A program made the position numbers and the translations under genes. A DNA stretch of 44,530 nt, from the NCBI GenBank assembly GCA_023150845.1, contig JAKLKD010000024.1, positions 1 to 44,530 of the forward strand, given 5' to 3'. Source of the stretch: Myxococcota bacterium (GTDB lineage Bacteria; Myxococcota_A; UBA796; CAJQPC01). The notes beneath the pieces are model-generated. The model was not told the origin of the DNA. It searched no databases and was given only the letters and a program-made list of their open reading frames with translations. Each line of letters begins with the position of its first letter. Within the stretch, counting starts at the first letter, position 1. This document shows positions 15,018-23,700 of this stretch, piece after piece.

Positions 15018-18000
15018 ATGTCTCCAGCCGCCCATCTGCCCGCGTGTGACGTCCCCTTCACCCCCCGCTCACGCCTTGGCCTGGGGGCTGTCGGCCTCGC
15101 GCTGGGCCTCGGCCTCTTGGGCGCTGGCTGCGCCCAGCGGGACGATGACGGCGACGGCGTCGTCCGTGTCGAGGACTGCGACGACGACAAGACGAACGCC
15201 TGGATGAGACGCGGCGTGTTCGAGGGCACGGTGACCCCCGAGAACGCCCAAGACCTCTGCGCTGGCTACTGCTCGATGAAGGTGGAGGGTGAGCTCCTCA
15301 TCGAGGCCGACAACACGACCCAGCTCCTCGCCTTGGCCTGCGTGAGTGAGGTGACCGGCGACGTCACGCTGCGGGCGAACGAGTCCTTAGAGAACGTCGC
15401 GGGCCTCGTGTCGCTGCGAGAGATCGGCGGAGACCTCCGGGTCGAGGGCAACCCCAAGCTCGTCTCTCTGTACGGCTTGTCGTCGCTGGAGCGTGTAGGC
15501 GGCTCGGTGAGCGTCGTCGGCAACGACTCCCTCCACGGGCTCAAGCGCCTGACCGGCCTCAAGGAGGTGGGCGGCGACCTCACCCTGCTGAGCAACCCCT
15601 CGCTGGAGAGCCTCGCGGGCCTCATGGCCTTGGAGGAGATCGGCGGCGGCCTCTTCGTGGAGGACAGCCCCGCCCTCGTCTCCCTGTACGGTCTGTCGTC
15701 GTTGACCCGGGTCGGCGGCTCGGTGAGCCTGGTCGGCAACAACGCCCTCCACGGGCTCAACCAGCTCACGAGCCTCAGCGAGATCGACGGCGACCTCGTG
15801 ATCGAGGGCAACCCCCGCCTCGAGAACTTCGAGCTCACGGGGCTCAGCGTCCTCGGCGGCGCCTTGGTCATCCACGACAACGACGACCTTGAGATGATCA
15901 CCTCCGTCGGTGCCCTCGACACCGTCACGGACCTCGTCGTGCAGGACAACAACAAGCTCGCCGACCTCAGCGGGCTCCACACCTTACGCCGGGTGGAGGG
16001 TGAGCTGAGCGTGACCGACGGCGAGGTGCTCCCCTCGCTCCGGGGGCTGGAGGGCGTGTTTGACGTCGGCGGCTCGGTGACGCTCAGCGCGCTGCCGGTG
16101 CTGGCGGAGCTCGGCGGCCTCAGCGGCCTGCGCACGGTCGGCGGTGACCTCACGCTGAGCCAGCTCAGCGCGCTGACCACCACCGACGGCCTCGACGCGC
16201 TGGAGGCCGTCCCCGGCGCCCTCGTCGTGACACAGAACGACCGGCTCCTGCGCCTGAGCGGGCTGTCGACGCTCCCTTCGGTCGGCGAGCTGACTGTCGC
16301 CGAGAACCTCAGCCTCACGACCCTGGATGGCCTCGACGGCTTGGTTGAGATCGTCGGGGCCTTCCACCTCAACGACAACCCCAGCCTCAGCGCGCTCACG
16401 GGCTTGGCCACGCTTGAGGACATCGGCGGCGAGCTCATCATCGAGCGGAACGACGCCCTCCCGTCGCTCAGCGGCCTCGACGCGCTCACCGCCGTCGGCG
16501 GCGACCTCAGCCTGCGGGAGAACGCCCAGCTCAGCGCGCTGCGGGGCTTGCGGAGCCTCGCCTCGATCGGCGGCGACCTCAGCTTCGAGGGCAACCTCGC
16601 CCTGACCGACCTCTACGGCCTCGACGACCTCACGAGCGTCGGCGGCAGCCTCCTGGTCTCGTCAAACCCCGCCTTGACCAGCCTCGCGGGCATCAGCCTG
16701 CTCACCCACGTCGGAGGCGACGTTCAGATCACCGAGAACGAGGCGCTGGTGGCGCCCTCGGGCCTCAGCGGCCTCTCGGCGCTGGACGGTGACCTGATCC
16801 TGCGATCGAACCCGTCGATGACGAGCCTCAAGGGCCTGGAGGCGCTCACCGAGGTCAACAAGGACCTGCACATCGAGCTCAACGACTCGCTCACGAGCCT
16901 TGAGGCGCTGGGCCGCCTTCAGACCGTCACCGGCCGGCTTCAGGTGAGCGAGAACGACGGCCTCGTCGTGCTGGGCACCTTCCCCCAGCTCGCGCAGGTC
17001 GGCCAGCTCGTGGTTCGTGACAACCCCTCGCTCTTGGAGATCGTCGGCTTCGACAAGCTCAGCGACCCCGGCGCGGGCGTCGTGGTAGAGCGCCAGCAAG
17101 ATCTCCAGGTCATCGACGGCTTCAACCGCGTCCCGTCCTGGCCCGAAGACCTGCTGCTCTCCGACTATCCTTCGCTGCAGATCTTCCGTGGGTTCGCGTC
17201 GGTCACCGAGATCGTCGGGAGCCTTGAGGTGGTTCAGTCGTCCCTCGTGGAGTTTGACGCCTTCAACGGCCTGCGGGTGGTGTACGGAGACCTCATCATC
17301 GCCGAGAACCCGGCGCTCACGACGGTGAACGGCCTCGGTCGGCTCGTCGCGGTGACCAGCTCGCTGCAGATCGACGGCAACCCCGAGCTCATCTCCCTCC
17401 CGGCGCTGACGACGCTCACCGACGTCGGCTACACGCTCAGCTTCTCCGACAACCCCAAGCTCACCTCCCTCGGCGAGTTTCCCGCGTTGAAGTACACCAA
17501 CGGCTCCCTTGAGATCGTCGGGAACTCGGCGCTCTCGGCCACGCCGAGCTTCCCCGCCTTGGTCAGCGCCGGGACGATCACCATCGACGACAACGAGTCG
17601 CTCGTTGAGGTGGGTGAGCTCCCGGCGCTCACGTCCCTCGACACCCTGGAGATCATGCGATGCCCGCTCCTCCAGGAGCTCCCGGACATCCGCGGGCTGA
17701 CGAGCCTCTCCGGCCTCAGCCTCGTCGATCTGCCCCTCTTGGCCGCCCTGCCGGAGCTGCCTCCAACGACCACGCTGGGCGGGGATCTGGTGCTCGGCTA
17801 CCTCCCGCTGATCACCGACCTGAGCACGTTTCGTGACATCACCCGCATCGGCGGGCGCCTCTCGGTCTACCACATGAAGAAGATCAAAAACTTCGGCGAC
17901 TTAGCGGCGCTCACGACCATCGGCGAGTCCCTCTACGTCGAGGGCAACAACCGCCTGGAGAGCATGGACGGGCTGGAGAGCGTCGTGACCATCGGCAACC

Positions 18001-18182
18001 ACCTCACGCTCACCAACAACAAGGCCCTCGTGGACCTCTCCGGCCTCTACGGGCTCGAGTCCGTCGCCAAGAACGTGACCATCACCGACAACGTCACGCT
18101 CCCCAGCGCCGAGGTGAGCGCGCTGCTGAGCGAGATCCCCAAGATCGGCGGCACCACGACGGTCTCGGGCAACGCCCCTTAG
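15018..18182 (+). CDS. Giant leucine-rich-repeat lipoprotein, copy 1
   Basis: The 1054-residue product has a lipoprotein signal (lipobox LGAGC, Cys38) after an unusual 21-residue N-region. A calcium-type acidic motif (DDDGDGVVRVEDCDDD) and a Cys-containing cap follow (about 60-110). Nearly forty repeats of about 24 residues then run to the end, each with the pattern GGDLxIxxN followed by xLxSLxGLxxLxxV. The pattern resembles receptor-L-domain or leucine-rich solenoids, so a long extracellular beta-solenoid on the cell surface is expected. No catalytic domain is seen; adhesion or recognition is inferred. Its nearest relative is the gene at 18969. The first 63 bases match the start of the downstream hydrolase gene at 45 positions. 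The ATG is the only usable start and abuts a large inverted repeat. Confidence 0.8.
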   Translation: MSPAAHLPACDVPFTPRSRLGLGAVGLALGLGLLGAGCAQRDDDGDGVVRVEDCDDDKTNAWMRRGVFEGTVTPENAQDLCAGYCSMKVEGELLIEADNTTQLLALACVSEVTGDVTLRANESLENVAGLVSLREIGGDLRVEGNPKLVSLYGLSSLERVGGSVSVVGNDSLHGLKRLTGLKEVGGDLTLLSNPSLESLAGLMALEEIGGGLFVEDSPALVSLYGLSSLTRVGGSVSLVGNNALHGLNQLTSLSEIDGDLVIEGNPRLENFELTGLSVLGGALVIHDNDDLEMITSVGALDTVTDLVVQDNNKLADLSGLHTLRRVEGELSVTDGEVLPSLRGLEGVFDVGGSVTLSALPVLAELGGLSGLRTVGGDLTLSQLSALTTTDGLDALEAVPGALVVTQNDRLLRLSGLSTLPSVGELTVAENLSLTTLDGLDGLVEIVGAFHLNDNPSLSALTGLATLEDIGGELIIERNDALPSLSGLDALTAVGGDLSLRENAQLSALRGLRSLASIGGDLSFEGNLALTDLYGLDDLTSVGGSLLVSSNPALTSLAGISLLTHVGGDVQITENEALVAPSGLSGLSALDGDLILRSNPSMTSLKGLEALTEVNKDLHIELNDSLTSLEALGRLQTVTGRLQVSENDGLVVLGTFPQLAQVGQLVVRDNPSLLEIVGFDKLSDPGAGVVVERQQDLQVIDGFNRVPSWPEDLLLSDYPSLQIFRGFASVTEIVGSLEVVQSSLVEFDAFNGLRVVYGDLIIAENPALTTVNGLGRLVAVTSSLQIDGNPELISLPALTTLTDVGYTLSFSDNPKLTSLGEFPALKYTNGSLEIVGNSALSATPSFPALVSAGTITIDDNESLVEVGELPALTSLDTLEIMRCPLLQELPDIRGLTSLSGLSLVDLPLLAALPELPPTTTLGGDLVLGYLPLITDLSTFRDITRIGGRLSVYHMKKIKNFGDLAALTTIGESLYVEGNNRLESMDGLESVVTIGNHLTLTNNKALVDLSGLYGLESVAKNVTITDNVTLPSAEVSALLSEIPKIGGTTTVSGNAP
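15459..15890 (+). repeat. Internal tandem duplication of three solenoid repeats
   Basis: Segments starting at 15459 and 15675 are 216 bases (exactly three 24-residue repeats) apart and encode near-identical text: LVSLYGLSSL-RVGGSVS-VGN in both. Similarity is strong for the first ~45 codons and weaker after. The paralogue at 18969 has only one copy, so the duplication arose after the two genes separated or was lost there. Confidence 0.7.
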
Positions 18183-18236
18183 CCCCTCGGCGCGGTTGGG
18201 TTAGCTTCATCGCGCCCAACACCGCCGGAGCGCCCC

Positions 18237-18908
18237 GTGTCTCAGCCCGTCCGCCTGCCCTCCTGTGACGCCGCCTTCGCCCCCTCCGCCCGGCCTGGCC
18301 CTGGCGTCGTCGTGCTCCACGAGTGGTGGGGGCTCAACGACGAGCTCCGCGGCCACGTCGACCGCCTCGCTGAAGAGGGCATCTCCGCCATCGCGCCGAA
18401 CCTCTACGACGTCGCGGCCACCACGGACCCCGCCGTGGCGCGGGGGCTCGCCCAGGGGATGAAGACCGGCGTCGCGATGGAGCGGGTGGCCGAGGCCGTG
18501 GCCTATCTGCGCGCCCAGCCCGGTCACAACGGCAAGATCGGCGTCATGGGCTTCTGTCTGGGCGGGGTGATGTCCTTCGCCGCGGCCTGCAGCGTCGAGG
18601 GGATCGACGCCGTGGCGCCCTTCTACGGCGGCGCTCCGGTGGCGCCGTTCAACGACTGGAGCCGGGTGAAGGCCCCGATTCAGGGCCACTTCGGCGCCAA
18701 GGATCCGGTGATCCCCGTCGAGCGGGTCCAGGCGCTCCGGGACGCCTTGGCCGCCGCCGGGGTCACCGCGGAGCTGCACCTCTACGAGGGCGCAGGGCAC
18801 GCCTTTATGCGCCAGGGTGACCCCGCGGCTTTCCACGCGCCCTCCGCGGCCCTGGCCGCCCAGCGCCTCCGGCAATTCTTCGCCCAGCACCTCACGAACC
18901 CCCGCTGA
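18237..18908 (+). CDS. Dienelactone hydrolase family protein
   Basis: This 223-residue alpha/beta hydrolase has the dienelactone hydrolase triad: Cys107 in GFCLGG, Asp156 in FGAKDPVIP and His188 in GAGHAF. The early strand VVVLHEWWGLND is typical of the family. No signal peptide is present, so it is cytoplasmic. The GTG start follows GGAG with the spacing CGCCCC, the same pattern as the SPFH gene. A GTTGGG/CCCAAC inverted repeat (18195-18220) lies in the leader. It sits between two giant paralogous lipoproteins, and its first 21 codons resemble those of the lipoprotein upstream. The substrate is unknown; intracellular enzymes of this family act on lactones and esters. Confidence 0.9.
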   Translation: MSQPVRLPSCDAAFAPSARPGPGVVVLHEWWGLNDELRGHVDRLAEEGISAIAPNLYDVAATTDPAVARGLAQGMKTGVAMERVAEAVAYLRAQPGHNGKIGVMGFCLGGVMSFAAACSVEGIDAVAPFYGGAPVAPFNDWSRVKAPIQGHFGAKDPVIPVERVQALRDALAAAGVTAELHLYEGAGHAFMRQGDPAAFHAPSAALAAQRLRQFFAQHLTNPR

Positions 18909-18929
18909 CCTGGGCTACATGCGGAGAGC

Positions 18930-18950
18930 CGCCGCGGCGACCGCGCGGCG
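18930..18950 (+). promoter_or_regulatory. Hairpin before the second repeat lipoprotein
   Basis: CGCCGCG and CGCGGCG pair across a seven-base loop between the hydrolase stop and the Shine-Dalgarno AGGAG (18957-18961). Unlike the structure before the first lipoprotein, it leaves the ribosome-binding site free. It may terminate the hydrolase transcript or be a leader stem. Confidence 0.35.
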
Positions 18951-18968
18951 AAGATGAGGAGCCTTTGG

Positions 18969-21953
18969 ATGTCGTCTGAGCCCTTTCGGATCACTGGTCT
19001 CGGCGTCGCGCTCACGCTCACCCTCGTCGCGTCAGGCTGCGCTGGGCGCGACGGTGACGGCGACGGCTTCCCACAGGCCGAGGACTGCGACGACGACCGC
19101 CCCGGCGCTTGGAGCCGACGCGGCGAGTTCAACGGCACGGTCACCAAAGACAACGCCCTCACGGTCTGCTCCGGGTATTGCGCCGTCAAGGTGAACGGCG
19201 ACGTGGTCATCGACTCGGACGACTCGGAACAGCTCCTGGCGCTCTCCTGCGTGACCGAGGTGACCGGCGACGTGCTGCTTAAGCAGAACGACGAGCTGGT
19301 GAACGTGGCCGGGCTCCGCGCGCTGCGGGAGATCGGCGGCGACCTGATCATTGACGACAACCCCGAGTTGTTCTCGCTCTACGGCCTGGAGTCCCTGCTG
19401 CGGGTGGGCGGGTCGGTGCGTCTGGACGACAACGAGACGCTCAACGGGGTCAACAGGCTCTCAAGCCTCGCGGAGATCGGCGGGGACCTCACCCTGGAGC
19501 AGAACCCCAACGTCGGCGCCCTCAGCCTGCCGAGCCTCAGCCTCATTGGCGGCGCCGTCGATCTCGACGACAATAACAGCCTCACCTCCATCGCGCTGGG
19601 CGAGGTGGACACCGTGGCGGGCCTGCACATCCGCGAGAACAACCGCCTCGCCGACCTCTCCGGGCTGAGCCCCCTGCGCCGGGTCGCGGGGGATCTGGAG
19701 ATCTCCGAGAACGACAGCTTGTCGTCGCTCACCGGTCTGGAGGGCCTGTTCGCCGTCGAGGGCTCGATCGATGTCCAACGCATGCCCATCCTGGCGGATC
19801 TGGGCGGGCTCAGCGGCGTGCAGGAGCTCGGCGTGGACCTCCATCTTGAGGTGCTCCCGGCGCTCACGTCCCTGGATGGCCTCGGCGGGCTCGTGACCTT
19901 CCCCGGCGTGCTCTGGGTGGCGCAGAACAACGCCCTGACGAGCCTCAAGGGGCTCTCGCGGCTGACCTCTGTCGGCGGCCTCCGCGTCGAGCAGAACCTC
20001 TCGCTCACGAGCCTCGACGGCCTGGAGACCCTCTTGGAGGTGACCGGCGACGTCGAGCTTGAGGACAACCCCGCGCTGAGCTCCTTGACCGCCTTGGCCT
20101 TGCTCAACGTGGTCGGCGGAGACCTGCAGATCAACGACCACACCATGCTCTCGTCGCTCAGCGGCCTCGACGGCCTCACCTGGGTCGGCGGAGACCTGCG
20201 CCTGGAGGACAACGTCGCGCTCACCGCGACGCGAGGCCTGCGGGATCTGGAGGAGATCGGCGGCGAGCTGTACATCCGCGACAACGAGCTCCTCCCTGAC
20301 CTCTACGGCTTTGACGCGCTCACGACCCTCGGCGGCGACCTCACCGTGTCCTCCAACGACACGATGCTCAGCCTCGCGGGGCTGAGCCGCCTGACGAACG
20401 TCGGCGGGGACATCGACATCAGCGACAACGACGCGCTCACGGAGCCCTCGGGGCTCAGCGGCGTCGCGGCGCTGAGCGGCTCGCTGACCCTTCGCCAGAA
20501 CGCCGCGCTCACGAGCCTCAAGGGCCTGGAGGCCCTGGAGCAGGTCGGCGGCGACGTCACCATTGAGATGAACGACGCCCTGGCCTCCGTCGATGACCTC
20601 GACCGGCTCACGACCGTCACGGGCGACCTGCGCATCAAGGACAACGACGGGCTCGACGTGCTCGGCACCTTCCCCTCGCTTGAGACCATCGGCGGCGAGC
20701 TGGTCATCCAGCGCAACGTGGGCCTCTCGGAGATCGTCGGGTTTGACAAGCTGCGAGAGGTCAACGCTGGCATCGACATCGCCACGCAGAGCGCGCTGGA
20801 GGTCATCGACGGCTTCAACAGCCTCCGCACCCTCCCCTCGAGCCTCGACCTCTCGAGCCTCGTCGCCCTGAAGGTGTTCCGGGGCTTCAACGAGGTCACC
20901 GAGCTGGCCGGCAACCTGAGGGTCTATCGAAACCGGGCCCTCGTGGAGTTCGACGGCCTGCGCTCGCTCCGGGTGGTGTACGGCGGCGTCGAGATCTCCG
21001 AGAACTCCTTGCTGGAGTCCGTGGCTGGCCTGGACCGCCTGAACGAGGTCACCCTCAACCTCAACGTCAACGACAACGCCGCGCTCACCACGTTCCCGGC
21101 GCTGCCCGCGCTCGGCAGCGTCGGGCTAGACCTCAGCGTCAGCGGCAACCCCACGCTCACGAGCCTCGGCGGCTTCCCGGCGCTCGAGGAGGTGCGCGGC
21201 GAGCTGATTTTTGACGACAACACCGTGCTGCCCGCCCTGCCGTCCTTTACGGCCCTCACGAGCGTCAGCGGGGGCATCTCCATCACCAACCACCCGAGCC
21301 TCAGCGAGCTTGGCGGCTTCCCGGCGCTCACCTCCACGACGACCCTCCAGATCGCGGGCTCCCCCGCCCTCGCCGAGATCCCCGACTTCGGAGCGCTCAC
21401 GACCATCAGCGGCCTGGAGCTCTCGGGCCTCGAGGCGCTCTTGGCCTTGCCGTTGCTCCCGTCGCTCACCACGCTGAGCGGCGCGCTGGCCCTAGAGGAG
21501 CTCCCCCTCGTCACCGACCTGAGCGCGCTCAAGACGGTCACCCAGGTGGACGGCTCCTTGACCTTGAGCGGCCTGCCCGCGCTCACCGAGCTCCAGGAGC
21601 TGAGCGCGCTCACGACCGTCGGAGGCGACCTCACGCTGAGCGAGCTCAGCGACCTCTTCCACTTCCGGGGCCTGGAGGCGCTCACCTCCGTCGGCGGCGA
21701 CCTCAACATCACCGACAACCCCAACGTGCGGAACATGAACGGCCTGGACGGGCTCACGTCCATCGGCGGCGACCTGCGCATCGACAGCAACGTGCAGCTC
21801 GTCGACCTCAACGGCCTCTACCCCGTCGAGTCCATCGGCGGCTCGATCATCATCTTCGACAACCTCGCGCTCTCTGGCCGGGAGATCCGCGCCTTCCTCG
21901 ACAAGATCGAGAGCCTGGGCGGGTCGTTGTTCGTCTCGGGGAACGGGAGCTGA
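18969..21953 (+). CDS. Giant leucine-rich-repeat lipoprotein, copy 2
   Basis: The 994-residue paralogue of the gene at 15018 has a compact signal (MSSEPFRITGLGVALTLTLVASGC, given here only to define Cys24) and the same acidic motif (DGDGDGFPQAEDCDDD). The cap is the same (TVCSGYCAVKVNGDVVIDS), and about 37 repeats of 24 residues follow. Repeat order matches copy 1 over most of the length, including landmark phrases such as EIVGFDKL, VIDGFN and VVYG. An ATG at 18954 is in frame, but the Shine-Dalgarno AGGAG at 18957-18961 supports 18969. It converges on the HTTM gene with four bases between. A surface solenoid is expected; function is unknown. Divergence of the pair suggests different ligands or antigenic roles. 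Confidence 0.8.
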   Translation: MSSEPFRITGLGVALTLTLVASGCAGRDGDGDGFPQAEDCDDDRPGAWSRRGEFNGTVTKDNALTVCSGYCAVKVNGDVVIDSDDSEQLLALSCVTEVTGDVLLKQNDELVNVAGLRALREIGGDLIIDDNPELFSLYGLESLLRVGGSVRLDDNETLNGVNRLSSLAEIGGDLTLEQNPNVGALSLPSLSLIGGAVDLDDNNSLTSIALGEVDTVAGLHIRENNRLADLSGLSPLRRVAGDLEISENDSLSSLTGLEGLFAVEGSIDVQRMPILADLGGLSGVQELGVDLHLEVLPALTSLDGLGGLVTFPGVLWVAQNNALTSLKGLSRLTSVGGLRVEQNLSLTSLDGLETLLEVTGDVELEDNPALSSLTALALLNVVGGDLQINDHTMLSSLSGLDGLTWVGGDLRLEDNVALTATRGLRDLEEIGGELYIRDNELLPDLYGFDALTTLGGDLTVSSNDTMLSLAGLSRLTNVGGDIDISDNDALTEPSGLSGVAALSGSLTLRQNAALTSLKGLEALEQVGGDVTIEMNDALASVDDLDRLTTVTGDLRIKDNDGLDVLGTFPSLETIGGELVIQRNVGLSEIVGFDKLREVNAGIDIATQSALEVIDGFNSLRTLPSSLDLSSLVALKVFRGFNEVTELAGNLRVYRNRALVEFDGLRSLRVVYGGVEISENSLLESVAGLDRLNEVTLNLNVNDNAALTTFPALPALGSVGLDLSVSGNPTLTSLGGFPALEEVRGELIFDDNTVLPALPSFTALTSVSGGISITNHPSLSELGGFPALTSTTTLQIAGSPALAEIPDFGALTTISGLELSGLEALLALPLLPSLTTLSGALALEELPLVTDLSALKTVTQVDGSLTLSGLPALTELQELSALTTVGGDLTLSELSDLFHFRGLEALTSVGGDLNITDNPNVRNMNGLDGLTSIGGDLRIDSNVQLVDLNGLYPVESIGGSIIIFDNLALSGREIRAFLDKIESLGGSLFVSGNGS

Positions 21954-21957
21954 GGGC

Positions 21958-22914
21958 TTAGGCTGGGCGACGCCGCAGCCATCGCCAGGCCCCCACAAGC
22001 TCGTGGTGCTCAAAGGCCGCGAAGAGGTAGGCCATGCTCACCCACGAGAACGGCCCGATGTTCATCAAGGCGTCGATGCCGACGTGGAACATCACCGCGG
22101 CGAGCACAAACCAGCGCCGCAGGTGAACCCGCCGGGCCCAGCGCACGAGGCGGCCGCCGTCGGGGTGGCGCTCGGCCCACACGCCCAGCAAGAGCAGGGG
22201 CGCGCCGAGCTCAAAGAGCATCGTGCCCGCCGTCGCGAGCTGGGTGAGCGGCGTCGCCCAGCCCAACACGGCGCTGAGGTCCCAGCGCTGCCAGCTCGGG
22301 AGCTGCAGGGCGTAGTGCAGCGCCATCAGCTCCCCCCAAGGCATCCAGTCCGCGCCGCCCATCTTCTGAACGCCCGTCATCAGGTAGACCAGCACGAGCT
22401 GGAACAAGAACAGGTCCCGCGTCCACGCCGGGCGCGGCGTCGTGTCCACCCAGGCGCCGGTGCGCAGGCGGCAGTCCAAGGACAGGGTCCGGCTCGCCGG
22501 GGACAGCACGAGGAGCCACAAGGCGTTGGTGAGCAGGCGGTCGTGACCGCCGCCGGACTCGGGGTTGATCGAGGTGAGCGCCATGGTGAGCACTAGGAGC
22601 AGGAGGCTCGACGCCCGGCCGCCCAGACCCACGAGCACCAAGCCCCCGGCCAAGGCCGCGAGGCCCATCGTCCCCCAGAGGCCCGCCTCGGTGTAGCTCA
22701 CCACGCTCCACCACCAGTGCCCCGGCGTGTTGTGGCGGTAACCGCCAAAGTCCAGGTCCCCCCAGACCCAGAGCACCACGCCGCTCCAGGTCATGTGGGC
22801 CAGGGTGCCCAAGGCGCAGAGCGCCAAGGCCACACGGGTCAGCGCGAGGGGCGTCGGCGGCGCGGTCTGGGCCCAGTACGCCACCCAGGCCGCGGCGAGG
22901 GCGCGGAGCCTCAT
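21958..22914 (-). CDS. HTTM-domain integral membrane protein
   Basis: This 318-residue protein has about eight to ten membrane spans and the marks of the HTTM (horizontally transferred transmembrane) superfamily, related to vitamin K-dependent gamma-carboxylase and SdpB. These include ALTRVALALCALG near the start, SINPESGGGHDRLLTNALWLLVLSP, LVLVYLMTGVQKMGG, GELMALHYALQ, LFELGAPLLLL and FHVGIDALMNIGPFSWVSM. No soluble carboxylase domain follows, so the reaction is unknown. Its start overlaps the stop of the gene at 22911 (ATGA), so the two proteins are co-translated and probably form a complex. Confidence 0.8.
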   Translation of the reverse strand: MRLRALAAAWVAYWAQTAPPTPLALTRVALALCALGTLAHMTWSGVVLWVWGDLDFGGYRHNTPGHWWWSVVSYTEAGLWGTMGLAALAGGLVLVGLGGRASSLLLLVLTMALTSINPESGGGHDRLLTNALWLLVLSPASRTLSLDCRLRTGAWVDTTPRPAWTRDLFLFQLVLVYLMTGVQKMGGADWMPWGELMALHYALQLPSWQRWDLSAVLGWATPLTQLATAGTMLFELGAPLLLLGVWAERHPDGGRLVRWARRVHLRRWFVLAAVMFHVGIDALMNIGPFSWVSMAYLFAAFEHHELVGAWRWLRRRPA

Positions 22915-23552
22915 GGGGTCTCCCGGGAGTAGAGCTCCTCCCAGCGGCGCCTCGACGGCGGGGTCTTCCCGGCGCGCAGGGCCTCCGGCCGCTGGCTCGG
23001 CCGCTCCTCCATCAGCACACGCACGCGGACGGCCTCGGGGTGGTCCACGAGCGCCTTCTTGGCGATGAACGCCGCGAAGGCCCGGTACGAGCGCCGATCC
23101 CGCAGGTGGCTGTACTGGTTGACCACGCCCCGGAGCCGCTCTTGGTCCAGCTCTTTCCGGCGCCAGGCGTGCTCATCGCTGCGGGCGACGTAGAGCGGGG
23201 TCCAGGCGCCGTCCGGGCCCTCCAGCTCAATCACCAGCCGCGACGGCCGGTGATTGATCGCCCAGAACATGCTCCAGCCCTGCCGGGCCCCGGTCAGCCG
23301 GGCGTAGGGCTGAAACGGCGCCAAGACCGTGGCCCGCGCCTCACGCACCTCAGCGCTCACGTCCTTCGCGATGGCCTTCACCTCATCCGCGCTGCGCTCG
23401 ACGCCGAGCCGCGCGCCCAAGGCCCGCAGGTCGTCGAGGAGCGCGGCGACCTCCGGCTCGTCGAGATCCTGCGCCGAGCCCGGCGCGGGCAAGGACAAGA
23501 GGGTGATCCCGACGAGGTGAAACAGCACGAAGAGCGCGCGCAGCTTGTCCAT
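22911..23552 (-). CDS. Membrane-anchored partner of the HTTM protein
   Basis: The 213-residue protein has an N-terminal hydrophobic segment (LRALFVLFHLVGITLLSL) followed by a soluble domain. The clearest phrase is ARLTGARQGWSMFWAINHRPSRLVIELEG, followed by YVARSDEHAWRRKELDQERLRG and FAAFIAKKALVDHPEAVRVRV. It is translationally coupled to the HTTM gene. The order anchored protein then HTTM protein recalls SdpA-SdpB of Bacillus toxin maturation, in which both are needed to process a third protein, but no toxin-like third gene is present here. The relation to SdpA is inference from architecture. The domain itself is not one I can name. Confidence 0.6.
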   Translation of the reverse strand: MDKLRALFVLFHLVGITLLSLPAPGSAQDLDEPEVAALLDDLRALGARLGVERSADEVKAIAKDVSAEVREARATVLAPFQPYARLTGARQGWSMFWAINHRPSRLVIELEGPDGAWTPLYVARSDEHAWRRKELDQERLRGVVNQYSHLRDRRSYRAFAAFIAKKALVDHPEAVRVRVLMEERPSQRPEALRAGKTPPSRRRWEELYSRETP

Positions 23553-23675
23553 TCCTGCCGACTAACGCCCGGCGGGGGTGGATCACAGGGGGCGATCTTG
23601 GAGGGATCGAGGAGCCAAAACCTGCCCCGCCCTGCGCCCTCTACCCCCAATCATCGGCGTATCTCCGCCCTTTTG

Positions 23676-23700
23676 AACTATAAAGCGATGCTTTATAGTT
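23676..23700. promoter_or_regulatory. Perfect AT-rich palindrome at the methyltransferase stop codon
   Basis: AACTATAAAGC and GCTTTATAGTT form an 11-bp perfect inverted repeat with a three-base loop. It is very AT-rich for this genome and contains the methyltransferase TAA (complement of 23693-23695). No U-run follows in either direction. It could be an operator for the HTTM operon about 125 bases downstream, an unusual terminator, or the scar of an integration or excision event. Confidence 0.5.
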
